This document shows positions 46,856 through 56,725 of a DNA stretch of 64,000 bases, in pieces; position 1 is the first letter of the stretch; the number at the start of each line of letters is the position of its first letter. The stretch is from Gaiellales bacterium (GTDB lineage Bacteria > Actinomycetota > Thermoleophilia > Gaiellales > JAICJC01): the NCBI GenBank assembly GCA_036273515.1, contig DASUHM010000002.1:126748-190747 (forward strand), written 5' to 3'. The notes below the pieces were generated by a model, which saw only the letters and a program-made list of their open reading frames with translations, searched no databases and was not told the origin of the DNA. Both the position numbers and the translations under genes were made by a program.

Positions 46856-47577
46856 GGCTCCACGAGCTCCGCGGCCCAGCCGTCGGCGACGACGCGCCCG
46901 GCGCCGCCGACCGTCTCGGGATCGAGGAGGCCGGAGACCAGGATCCGGGGCGGCAGGTCGGGCCGCTCGAGCAGCTTGCGCAAGAGGCCGAGCTCGAGGT
47001 TCGCGATCCACAGCGGCGCCGGCGGCAGCGGGTCGACCAGGACGTCGGCCTGGGATACCGCGAGGGCGACGCCGTTTCGCTCGGCATTCTCTGCGGTCGC
47101 GCCGACGGCCAGCGGGTCGCGGTCGAAGCACGCAAGCGGTCCGAAGCCCAGCCTGGCGGCCGCGATGGCGAGCACGCCCGAGCCGCAGCCGAGGTCGAGC
47201 GCCGGGCAAGGGTCGAGCCGCTGCAGGAGCTCGAGCGCCGCCCGGGTCGAGCCGTGCCCCCCGGTCCCGAAGGCCCGCCCCGGGTCGATGACGATCGGCA
47301 AGGGCCAGGCCCCGTCTGCCGGCTGCGGCGACCAGGGCGGGCCGACCCAGATGCGACCCACGGTGACCGGGCGGTGGTACTCGCGCCAGCGGTCCTCCCA
47401 GCCCGGCTCCACCTCGTCCGCCTCGAGCCCGTCCGCCGGGGCCTCGTCCGCGTACCCGGCCAGGACGACGTCGTCGCCGTCGCGCTCCTCCTCGACCCCG
47501 TCCGGGAAGAGATCGAGCATCCGCACGAGGGCGGGCTCGGCCTCGGCGGCCGGCACCCGCAGGCGGTAGCGCCTCAC
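46852..47577 (-). CDS. prmA: Ribosomal protein L11 methyltransferase
   Basis: 241 residues. IDPGRAFGTGGHGSTRAALELL and motif I LDLGCGSGVLAIAAARLG identify PrmA; NLELGLL stands at the catalytic N-x-x-x loop. It is shorter than typical PrmA (about 290-310), mainly in the N-terminal L11-binding domain, so target recognition may differ. GTG start overlaps the dnaJ stop. Confidence 0.85.
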   Translation of the reverse strand: MRRYRLRVPAAEAEPALVRMLDLFPDGVEEERDGDDVVLAGYADEAPADGLEADEVEPGWEDRWREYHRPVTVGRIWVGPPWSPQPADGAWPLPIVIDPGRAFGTGGHGSTRAALELLQRLDPCPALDLGCGSGVLAIAAARLGFGPLACFDRDPLAVGATAENAERNGVALAVSQADVLVDPLPPAPLWIANLELGLLRKLLERPDLPPRILVSGLLDPETVGGAGRVVADGWAAELVEP

Positions 47578-48689
47578 CGAAACGCGGTCCGCAGCCTCTG
47601 GAAGAAGCCGTCGTCGGCCGCGTACGTGGCGTCGTCGACCGTCCCCTCGAACCGGTCGAGCAGCGCCCGCTGCTCGTCGGAGAGCTTGCGCGGCACGAGC
47701 ACGTTCACGACCACGCGGTGGTCGCCGCGGCCGCGGCCGCCGAGGACGGGGATGCCCTTCCCCCGCAGCACGAGCACCTCGCCGGGCTGGGTGCCGGGCC
47801 GGATCTCGAGCTCGTGGCGGCCGTCCAGCGTCTCGATCGTGGTCGACGTCCCCATCGCCGCGCGCGTGAACGGCACGTCGAGCACCGAGACGATGTCGTT
47901 GCCCTCGCGCTCGAAGCGCTCGTCCGCCACGACCGTGACGTTGACGTAGAGGTCGCCGCGGGCGGCGCCGCTCTCTCCGGTGTGGCCGCGGCCGGGCATG
48001 CGCAGGCGCTGGCCGGACATGATGCCGGCCGGGATCTGCACCTCGACCGACTCGTGCGCCCGGCGCCGTCCGCGGCCGCGGCAGGCGGTGCAGGGCGTGT
48101 CGATCTTCACCCCCCGGCCGCGGCAGGCGGCGCAGGGCGCGGTCTGCACGAACTGACCGAAGGCGGTGTTCGACACGTGCTGGACGTGGCCGCTGCCCCC
48201 GCAGCTGGGGCAGGTCTGGGGCATCGTCCCCGGCTCCGCCCCGCTGCCCTCGCAGCGGTCGCAGGGCGAGATGATGTCGACGTCGACCTCGCGGGTGACG
48301 CCGAAAGCGGCCTCGACCAGGGTCAGGTTGACGGCCGCGGCCGCGTCGCCGCCGCGGGCCGGCCGGCGCGCCCCTCCGAAGAGGTCGTCGCCGAAGAACG
48401 CCCCGAGCAGATCGGACAGGTTGGAGAAGTCCATGAACTGCTCGGGGTGGAACTGCGTCCCCGCGACGCCCGCGTGACCGAAGCGGTCATAGCGGGCGCG
48501 CGTCTCGGGATTGCTCAGCGCCTCGTAGGCCTCGGACGCCTCGCGGAATCGCTCGGCGGCGTCCGTGTCGCCGGGGTTCACGTCGGGATGGAACTCCCGC
48601 GCGAGCCGGCGAAAGGCCTTCTTGACGTCGGCCTCGGACGCGTCGCGGTCCACTCCGAGCACGTCGTAGTAGTCCCGCTTCGTGGCCAC
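47574..48689 (-). CDS. dnaJ: Chaperone protein DnaJ
   Basis: 371 residues. J domain with HPD (EFHPDVNPGD), a Gly/Phe linker, four zinc repeats (CDRCEGSG, CPSCGGSG, CAACRGRG, CTACRGRG) and the C-terminal substrate domains. DnaJ stimulates DnaK ATPase. dnaK and grpE, expected just upstream, are missing; the peptide gene and XRE-TPR regulator take their place. TAGACT is 6 bases before the GTG, so the dnaJ operon has its own leaderless promoter. No CIRCE repeat was found. Confidence 0.96.
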   Translation of the reverse strand: MATKRDYYDVLGVDRDASEADVKKAFRRLAREFHPDVNPGDTDAAERFREASEAYEALSNPETRARYDRFGHAGVAGTQFHPEQFMDFSNLSDLLGAFFGDDLFGGARRPARGGDAAAAVNLTLVEAAFGVTREVDVDIISPCDRCEGSGAEPGTMPQTCPSCGGSGHVQHVSNTAFGQFVQTAPCAACRGRGVKIDTPCTACRGRGRRRAHESVEVQIPAGIMSGQRLRMPGRGHTGESGAARGDLYVNVTVVADERFEREGNDIVSVLDVPFTRAAMGTSTTIETLDGRHELEIRPGTQPGEVLVLRGKGIPVLGGRGRGDHRVVVNVLVPRKLSDEQRALLDRFEGTVDDATYAADDGFFQRLRTAFR

Positions 48690-48712
48690 GGCCGTAGTCT
48701 ACGGCCAGCCGA

Positions 48713-48823
48713 TCACCACTCGTGGAAGCCGCGGCCGCCGCCGTGATGCGACACGTGCGCGAGGAACAGCGCCACCGACGTCGCCCACAGGAACAGCACG
48801 GGTCGCCTCGTGAGAAGCCTCAT
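48713..48823 (-). CDS. 36-residue exported or membrane peptide downstream of the XRE-TPR regulator
   Basis: A short gene with a very good ribosome site (GGGAGG, 7 bases before the ATG). The product has a basic start MRLLTRRP, a hydrophobic helix VLFLWATSVALFLA and a polar tail HVSHHGGGRGFHEW. Basic start, hydrophobic core and short polar end are what a propeptide of a secreted signal, or a tiny membrane protein, looks like. It begins 38 bases after the regulator stop on the same strand. Too short for a homology judgement; the strong ribosome site is the main support. Confidence 0.6.
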   Translation of the reverse strand: MRLLTRRPVLFLWATSVALFLAHVSHHGGGRGFHEW

Positions 48824-48861
48824 GTCATCCCTCCCTTGTTGTGATCGCGATCTGCCCAGGA

Positions 48862-50214
48862 TCACCAGCGGACGTCTTGCAGCGCTTCCGCCGCCCGCCG
48901 GTAGAGGTCGGCGGCCCGTGCCGAGTCGCCTCGCTCTGCTGCCACATCTCCGATCGCAACCCACGCGCCGGCCATGTGGCTGATCGATTCCACCGCGGTG
49001 AAACAGTCCGCCGCGGCCGTGAAGGAGCGCTCCGCCTCGTCGACGCGCCCGCACGCGAGGTGCGCGCGCCCCATGACCAGCCGGGCGTTCCCCAATTCTT
49101 GTCGGTATTCCTCGCGAGACCCCAATAGCTCGATCGCGCGATTTGCGCTCTCCACCGCACCCTCGGGATCGCCGCTGTGCAGCCGTGCGGACGCGAGCGA
49201 CGACGCCGCGAAGGCCGCGTCGACCCGGTTGTCCTGCTCGACCGCGATCCGGAACGCCTCCCGCAGCAGCGGCACCGCCTCGTCCGGCCGCCCGGTGATC
49301 GCGCGCAGCTGGCCGAGGTTGTTCAGGAGCTTGCCGACGTACTCGTGGTCGGCGACGCGCTCGAAGAGGGCCTTCGACCGCTCGGCGTACTCGCGGGCGC
49401 GGCCGTACTCGTTGCGCCGCTCGGCCACCAGCGAAGCGTCGAGGTAGGTCTCGGCGAGCACGCGGTCGTCGCCCAGGCCGTGGGCGAGCTCGAGGGCCGC
49501 GGTGACGTCCTCGGCCGCGGCGGTGAAGTCCTTCTGGCGGCGGCGGATCTTCGCGCGCGTGTTCAGGATGCGGGCGCGCAGCGCGTCCGACGGCCGCTCG
49601 GCGGCGGTGGCGCAGCGCAGCGCCTCGTCGAGCGCGGCGACCGCGGTCGCGTGGCTGCCCATCTTGAAGCGGACGACACCGAGGCGGTAGAGCGACAGGG
49701 CGCGGTCGAGGTCGTCGCCGGACTCGGCCAGGCCGCGCGCGCGATCGAGCATCGCGGCGGCGCGCTCGAGATCGCCGAGGTGGTGGACGGCCCAGCCCTG
49801 GGCGAGCCAGAAGCGCAGGCCGAGCTTCGGGTCGTCCGCGCGCGACACCGCCCCCCCGACGGCGTCGAGCGCGGCGACCGCCTCTGAGTGCCTGTGAGCC
49901 TCGATCGCCGCCTCGGCGCGGACGATCGCCGCCTCGGCAGCGGCCAGCGCGGCCGGGCCGTGGTCGCCCTCGAGCTCGGAGCGGTCGACGCCGAGCTGCT
50001 CGCAGAACCAGCGGATCCCCGCCTCGGAGAGCGGCGACTTGCCGAGCTCGACCTGGCTCACGTACTCCTTGCTGAAGCGCTCGCCGGCAAGGTCGGCCTG
50101 GGTCATACCCGCCGCCACCCGCAGCTCGCGCACGCGGCTGCCGATTCCGGATGCCGGAGCGGCGCCCCTCGTGAGCGAGCGATGCGTGGTGGCGGCTGTG
50201 GTCCCCCTCCCCAT
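48862..50214 (-). CDS. XRE-family regulator with C-terminal TPR repeats (RRNPP-like architecture)
   Basis: 450 residues. Residues about 24-80 form a Cro/CI helix-turn-helix (GSRVRELRVAAGMTQADLAG, SKEYVSQVELGKSPLSEAGI). The rest, about 350 residues, is a solenoid of seven or eight TPR units (for example ALSLYRLGVVRFKMGSHATA, LNNLGQLRAITGRPDEAVPL, VMGRAHLACGRVDEAERSF). This is the plan of Rap/Rgg/NprR/PlcR/PrgX pheromone receptors; other actinobacterial XRE-TPR proteins are uncharacterised. TAGTGT lies 7 bases before the ATG and a CTTGACC-type operator candidate covers the -35 area. It sits between hrcA and dnaJ. Confidence 0.85.
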   Translation of the reverse strand: MGRGTTAATTHRSLTRGAAPASGIGSRVRELRVAAGMTQADLAGERFSKEYVSQVELGKSPLSEAGIRWFCEQLGVDRSELEGDHGPAALAAAEAAIVRAEAAIEAHRHSEAVAALDAVGGAVSRADDPKLGLRFWLAQGWAVHHLGDLERAAAMLDRARGLAESGDDLDRALSLYRLGVVRFKMGSHATAVAALDEALRCATAAERPSDALRARILNTRAKIRRRQKDFTAAAEDVTAALELAHGLGDDRVLAETYLDASLVAERRNEYGRAREYAERSKALFERVADHEYVGKLLNNLGQLRAITGRPDEAVPLLREAFRIAVEQDNRVDAAFAASSLASARLHSGDPEGAVESANRAIELLGSREEYRQELGNARLVMGRAHLACGRVDEAERSFTAAADCFTAVESISHMAGAWVAIGDVAAERGDSARAADLYRRAAEALQDVRW

Positions 50215-50221
50215 GCGACTC

Positions 50222-50399
50222 ACACTAGCGCATCGCGCTGCACTTGACCAGGCCTCGATCGGTGAACCAATTGACATTCTCAGTAGATGCCAATTGCACG
50301 CTTTTCGCCGTGGTTTTGGGCTGGTCAAGTGCTTGGTTGACATCGAGCTTGATTTCACCCTTTTGGAGTACTTGACCGGACGCCCCGGTGCGCTATGTT
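50222..50399. promoter_or_regulatory. Divergent control region of the XRE-TPR regulator and the monooxygenase gene
   Basis: This AT-richer block holds GCACTTGACCAG (50240-50251), its exact inverse CTGGTCAAGTGC (50321-50332) and a related TACTTGACCGG (50369-50379). The first covers the -35 zone of the regulator (-10 TAGTGT at 50227-50222). The third covers the -35 TTGACC (50372-50377) of a plus-strand promoter with -10 TATGTT at 50394-50399, spacing 16. CAATTG also occurs twice (50268-50273, 50291-50296). The remaining bases to 50555 show only a leader with no clear gene. Confidence 0.6.
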
Positions 50400-50555
50400 G
50401 AGACCACAACGCAAGACGGCGAGGCCGGGGACGCGATGGAACGAGAACGGGGTCTACATCGCGACCCGGCCCAGGGGTCAGAGTCAGAGCGCGGCGGTGG
50501 GGACCGGAGCCCCTCACCGCCGCGCGACTCGTGGTCCGGGGGCGATACTGCGCCG

Positions 50556-50879
50556 ATGGCGGAGCCCCTGTACGGCATGCACGGGCGGATCGTCGCCCAA
50601 CCCGGCCACGGCGACGAGCTCGCGGCCATCCTGCGCGAGGCGGCCGCCGGCCTCGAGGCCAACCCGGCCTGCCTGCTCTACGTCGTCAGCCGCGCGGCCG
50701 GCGATCCCGACAGCGTCTGGGTGACCGAGGCCTGGACCGACCGGGCCGCCCACGCCGCGTCGCTCGAGGATCCCGCCGCGCGCGAGCTGATCGCGCGGGC
50801 GCGGCCGATCATCGCGGCGTTCGCCGACCGGGCCGAGTTCCGGCCGGAGGGCGGGAAGGGCCTGCCTCAGTCCTCGTAG
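50556..50879 (+). CDS. Antibiotic-biosynthesis-monooxygenase (ABM) domain protein
   Basis: 107 residues with the ferredoxin-like ABM/YgiN fold: YGMHGRIVAQPGHGDELAAILREAAAGL, LLYVVSRAAGDPDSVWVTEAW and SLEDPAARELIARARP. Members are cofactor-free monooxygenases or heme-degrading and quinol-linked enzymes; the substrate is unknown. The ATG at 50556 lies 6 bases after GATACT; a stronger promoter at 50372-50399 would give a 150-base leader. Its 3' end overlaps hrcA by 13 bases. Confidence 0.78.
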   Translation: MAEPLYGMHGRIVAQPGHGDELAAILREAAAGLEANPACLLYVVSRAAGDPDSVWVTEAWTDRAAHAASLEDPAARELIARARPIIAAFADRAEFRPEGGKGLPQSS

Positions 50880-51904
50880 ATGTCCGCGACCCACTCCGAC
50901 AGCGTGTGCGCCGCGGCGCGCACCGAGCGGATCGCCACGGCGTAGTCCATCCGCATCGGCCCGATCAACGAGACCGTGCCGAGATTCCGGGTCGCCAGGC
51001 CGTAGTTCGCAGCGACCATCGCCAGGCCGCGCATGTAGGGCACCGTGTGGTCGGAGCCGATGCGCAGGTAGGGCCGGGGCGACTCGAGCGCCTCGCGCAA
51101 GATCTCGAGCATGCCCATCCGGCTCTCGAGCACCCGGACGAGGTCGTTGATCTCGGCCAGGTCGGCGACGCGCATCTCGTCGAGCAGGCGGGCTGCGCCG
51201 CCGACGTAGAGGCTCTGCTCGCCCGCCCCGACGAGCTCGCCGAACGCCGGCCGGATCGTCGCCAGGAACTCCGCTTCACGGGCCGACAGCCCCGGCTCGT
51301 CGAGCCGGTTCTGGAGCATCCGCCCGCCCAGGCGCACGCCTGTCAGCTGCTCGTTCAGGAACTCCCGCGCCCACTCCGCCAGCTTGGGGTCGACGGCCCG
51401 CTCGAAGGGGAAGATCTTCTTCGTCACGCCGCCGGTCGACGTGATCACCACGACCATCACCACCTGGGGCTGGAGCAGGAGCACCTCGATGTGGCGGATC
51501 TCGGTCGTCTCGAGCGGCGGCGCGGTCACGAGCGCGACGAGCGACGTCACCTGGGAGAGCATCTCGGTCGTCGTGCGCAGGGCCGTGTCGACCTCGCTGC
51601 GGACGGTCGAGAGGTCGACCGGCAGCGGCTCAACGACGCCGGCCGGCTGTTCCAGCAGCCCCTCGGCGTAGAGCCGGTAGCCCGCGTCCGTCGGGACGCG
51701 GCCCGCCGACGTGTGCGGGTGGCCGAGCAGCCCGAGCGTCTCGAGCTCGGCCAGCTCGTAGCGCACCGTCGAGGGCGACGCCTCGATCGCGCCCGCCTCG
51801 ACGAGCGCCTTCGAGCCGACCGGATGGCCGGTCGCGATGTAGGAGTCGACGAGCCGGGTCAGGATCAGGAGCTGGCGCGGAGTGAGTAGCGGCCGCGAGC
51901 TCAT
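50867..51904 (-). CDS. hrcA: Heat-inducible transcription repressor HrcA
   Basis: 345 residues. An N-terminal winged helix (TPRQLLILTRLVDSYIATGHPVGSKAL, ASPSTVRYELAELETLGLL, HTSAGRVPTDAGYRLY) and the C-terminal GAF-like core (IGPMRMDYAVAIRSV) are complete. HrcA represses dnaK/groE genes through CIRCE elements; none is visible in this window, so its targets must lie elsewhere. ATG overlaps the hemW stop. Its usual downstream partner grpE-dnaK is absent. Confidence 0.95.
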   Translation of the reverse strand: MSSRPLLTPRQLLILTRLVDSYIATGHPVGSKALVEAGAIEASPSTVRYELAELETLGLLGHPHTSAGRVPTDAGYRLYAEGLLEQPAGVVEPLPVDLSTVRSEVDTALRTTTEMLSQVTSLVALVTAPPLETTEIRHIEVLLLQPQVVMVVVITSTGGVTKKIFPFERAVDPKLAEWAREFLNEQLTGVRLGGRMLQNRLDEPGLSAREAEFLATIRPAFGELVGAGEQSLYVGGAARLLDEMRVADLAEINDLVRVLESRMGMLEILREALESPRPYLRIGSDHTVPYMRGLAMVAANYGLATRNLGTVSLIGPMRMDYAVAIRSVRAAAHTLSEWVADIYED

Positions 51905-52976
51905 CGCAGCACGCTCGCGACCACGTCGTTGGCCAGGAAGCGGCCGCGGTCGGTGAGCGTCATCGTCTCGCCCTCGCGGAGCACGAGGCCGGCGGCGGCC
52001 AGGCGGTCGCAGGCCGCGTCGTCGACCAGCGCGGCGAGGCCGTTCAGGTGCAGCGGCTCGTCGAGCCGCAGTCCCAGCATGAGCCGCTCGAGCCCGCGCG
52101 CGGACGCGGTCAGCTCCTCGACCTCGGCGGGCGCCGGCCGGCCCGCCGCGCACGCCTCGAGATACGGGTGCAGCCGGGGCCGATTGCGCCGCCTCTCGAG
52201 CCCGAGCGTCGACACCGCGCCGACGCCGATGCCCAGGTATTCGTGGCCGAGCCAGTAGCCCAGGTTGTGGCGGCTCTCGCGCCCCGGCCGGCAGAAGTTC
52301 GCCGTCTCGTACCAGCGGTACCCGGCACCGCGGAGCGCCGCGACGACCGTCTCGTAGTGATCCTCGAGCGCCTCGGCCTGGCGGGCCAGCTCCGCTCCGT
52401 GGTGCACCGCGAAGCGCGTGCCCGGCTTGGCCTCGAGCTCGTACCAGCTGACGTGTTCCGGGGCATGCGCGAGCACACCCTCGATATCGGCTCGAAGGTC
52501 TGAACGGGACTGTCCCGGAACCCCGAACATCAGGTCGAGGTTGACGTTTTCATGGCCCTCGGCGCGCAGGGTCTCGATGGCCGTTGCGACCGTCTCCGGC
52601 CGGGCCCGCCGCTCGAGCGTCTCGAGCAGGTGCGGGCGGAGGCTCTGCGCGCCGAGCGAGATGCGATTGACGCCGCCCGCGCGCAGGACGCGCGCCTTGG
52701 CGGGCGTGATCGTCTCGGGGTTGCACTCGACGGTCACCTCGGCCGCGCCGGGCAGGCCGGCCAGCAGCCGTCCCAGCAGATCGTCCGCCAGCAACGACGG
52801 GGTCCCCCCGCCGACGTACACGGTCTCCGGCGCGACCGGCCCGTGCAGGGCGAGCTCGGCGAGGAGCGCGTCGACGTAGGCCGCGTGCACGTCCTCGTGG
52901 CCGGTCACGGTGACGAAGTCGCAGTAGCCGCAGCGGTGCGCGCAGAACGGCACGTGCACGTAGAGGTGGCGCACGC

Positions 52977-52980
<4 letters not shown>
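51901..52980 (-). CDS. hemW: Radical-SAM heme chaperone HemW
   Basis: 359 residues. The cluster motif is [10 protein letters not shown], as in HemW, which lacks the extra Cys of true HemN coproporphyrinogen dehydrogenase. [19 protein letters not shown] and [11 protein letters not shown] follow. HemW delivers heme to respiratory proteins. GTG start overlaps the lepA stop (GTGA). The lepA-hemW-hrcA order is conserved. Confidence 0.93.
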
Positions 52981-54788
<1,808 letters not shown>

Positions 54789-54809
54789 CCTTGTAGCGTA
54801 CTTTGCGGC

Positions 54810-56366
54810 CTAGGTCGTCCTGCCTCGCATCCGGTCTGCGAGCGACATCAGCACCTCCATGTCGGAGAGCTGGAGGATGCGGCCGGCGGCCAGGTAGGCG
54901 GCCCCTCCGGCGGTGAGCGCGAGGCCGACCGAGAGCACCTGGGCGGGGAGCGAGCGGCCGAGCAGCTGGTCGAGCGGCCACCAGACGCCGAACGCAGCGG
55001 CGGTGCAGTAGATGGTCGCGACGACGATCCGCGCCCCCTCGCCGGCCACCTCGCGCAGGTGCAGGTAGCCGATGCGGCGGCGCAGGAGCACGAGCAGCAC
55101 GCCGGCGTTGACGGTGGTGACGATCGCCGTCGAGAGGGCGATCCCGGCCGCGCCGAGCGGCTTGTAGAAGGCCAGGTCGAGGATCGCGTTCAGGAACAGG
55201 TTCCCGAACGCGACCTGGGTCGGCACCCGCGGCAGCTGGAGGGCGAAGAACGCTCGCGTCAGGAGCAGCGCGAGGCCGTTTCCGAGCAGGCCGAGCGAGA
55301 AGGCGACGAGCGTCGTGGCGACGTGCTGCGTGTCGGTCGGGGTGAAGTTCGAGTGCTGGAAGAGCACCCGCGTGATCGGCTCGGCGAGCACGATCGAGAC
55401 GGCCGCTGCCGGCAGGAGCAGGAAGAGGATCGTGCGCGCGCCGGCGGCGAACGTGCTCGCGAAGCCGTCGATGTCTCCCCGCGCCGCCAGTCCCGAGATG
55501 CGCGGGAAGAGCACGGCGGAGACGGCGACCGAGAAGAGCCCCTGCGGCAGCATGAACATGCGGAAGGCGTAGTTCAGGTAAGCGTCGGCGTGGCCGCCCG
55601 GGACGAGCGTCGCGATCGACAGGTCGAGGGTCAGGTTGAAGTTGATCAGGCCCAGGCCGATCGTGACCGGCACCATCAGCTTCAGCACCCGGATCACGTG
55701 CGGGTTGCGCCATGCCAGGCTGAAGACGAGGCTCTGGCCGTGCCCGCGCAGCAGCGGCAGCGGGATCACGAACTGGACGATTGTCGCCACAAGGACGCCA
55801 ATTGCGTAGGCCTCGGCGCTGTGCGGCGAGAGGACGAGCGCCAGGATGATGACCGCGTTCCAGGCGATCGGCGCCATCGCCGGCACCCCGAAGATCTCGT
55901 ACGAGTTGAGGATGCCGGTGACGACGCCCGTCATCCCGAGGATCGCGACGATCGGGAACATCCACCGTGACAGCTCGACGACCAGGTTGGGGTCGATGTT
56001 CTCGTTGCCGGGGACGAAGATCGGCATGATCCACGGCGCGAGCAGGATGAACAGCGACGACAGCGCTCCCAGGATCACCGCCGCGAGCCACAGGACGATG
56101 CTTGCGACCCTCCAGGCCTCGGGCTCGCGGCCCTCTTCCCGCAGCTGCACGAAGACGGGCACGAACGCCGCCGAGATCGCGCTGTCGGCGACCAGGCTGC
56201 GGACGAGGTTGGGGACGTTGAACGCGATCAGGAAGGCGCCGAGCGCCGGGCTCGCGCCGAAGAAGCTCGCGGCCACGATCTCCCGGATGACGCCTGCGAC
56301 GCGCGACACCGCCGTCGCCGCCCCGAACACCGCCGTCGAAGCGGCCAGACGCCTCTGTTCGCTCAT
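54810..56366 (-). CDS. murJ: Lipid II flippase MurJ (MviN)
   Basis: 518 residues and about 14 helices of the MOP superfamily. SRVAGVIREIVAASFFG is the diagnostic helix-1 motif, with FLIAFNVPNLVRSL, and LFPRISGLAARGD in the central cavity region. MurJ moves lipid II across the membrane for peptidoglycan synthesis. It lacks the long cytoplasmic tail of mycobacterial MviN. TAAACT lies 9 bases before the ATG. It is divergent from rpsT and lies 21 bases before lepA. Confidence 0.93.
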   Translation of the reverse strand: MSEQRRLAASTAVFGAATAVSRVAGVIREIVAASFFGASPALGAFLIAFNVPNLVRSLVADSAISAAFVPVFVQLREEGREPEAWRVASIVLWLAAVILGALSSLFILLAPWIMPIFVPGNENIDPNLVVELSRWMFPIVAILGMTGVVTGILNSYEIFGVPAMAPIAWNAVIILALVLSPHSAEAYAIGVLVATIVQFVIPLPLLRGHGQSLVFSLAWRNPHVIRVLKLMVPVTIGLGLINFNLTLDLSIATLVPGGHADAYLNYAFRMFMLPQGLFSVAVSAVLFPRISGLAARGDIDGFASTFAAGARTILFLLLPAAAVSIVLAEPITRVLFQHSNFTPTDTQHVATTLVAFSLGLLGNGLALLLTRAFFALQLPRVPTQVAFGNLFLNAILDLAFYKPLGAAGIALSTAIVTTVNAGVLLVLLRRRIGYLHLREVAGEGARIVVATIYCTAAAFGVWWPLDQLLGRSLPAQVLSVGLALTAGGAAYLAAGRILQLSDMEVLMSLADRMRGRTT

Positions 56367-56390
56367 CGGCGCGAGAGTTTATCGACCCGC

Positions 56391-56399
56391 TGCTATATT
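56391..56399 (+). promoter_or_regulatory. rpsT extended -10 promoter
   Basis: TGCTATATT is an extended -10 element (TG-N-TATATT, hexamer 56394-56399), giving a leader of roughly 47 bases before the rpsT GTG. No matching -35 is evident, as often with extended -10 promoters. Confidence 0.55.
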
Positions 56400-56452
56400 C
56401 CCCCCGGCTCGCCGCCAGGCGGGCGTTTGCGTGTAAATCACGAAGGGATCCG

Positions 56453-56725
56453 GTGGCCAACTCGAAGCAGCAGGCCAAGCGAGTGCGAACGGCGGCGCGG
56501 CAGCGCCTCGAGAACCTGCGCTACCGCACGCAGATCAAGACGCTCTTCCGGCGCCTCGACGAGGCCGTCGAGGCGGGCGATTCGGAGCAGGTCGACGCCG
56601 CCCACCGCCGCCTCGTCGCCCTCGTCGACCGCGCCGCCGCCCGGCGCGCGATCCACCGCAACGCCGCTGCGCGGCGCAAGGCGCGCGCGTCACGGATCGT
56701 CAGCCGCGAGAACGTCTCCGCGTAA
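56453..56725 (+). CDS. rpsT: 30S ribosomal protein S20
   Basis: 90 residues, normal S20 length. ANSKQQAKRVRTAARQRLENL, LDEAVEAGD and the basic C-terminal helix IHRNAAARRKARASR match the family; S20 binds 16S rRNA early in 30S assembly. The GTG follows AAGGG. It is read opposite to the surrounding holA/murJ genes, as in many genomes, and overlaps the convergent membrane-protein gene by 26 bases. Confidence 0.97.
   Translation: MANSKQQAKRVRTAARQRLENLRYRTQIKTLFRRLDEAVEAGDSEQVDAAHRRLVALVDRAAARRAIHRNAAARRKARASRIVSRENVSA

Noticed and set aside
47301-47314. A GGGCCAGGCCCC sequence similar to the REP-like core
   Set aside because: It is inside the prmA coding region, has no flanking arms and can be explained by codon use.
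48690-48712. Heat-shock CIRCE element upstream of dnaJ
   Set aside because: No TTAGCACTC/GAGTGCTAA-like repeat is present here or elsewhere in the window.
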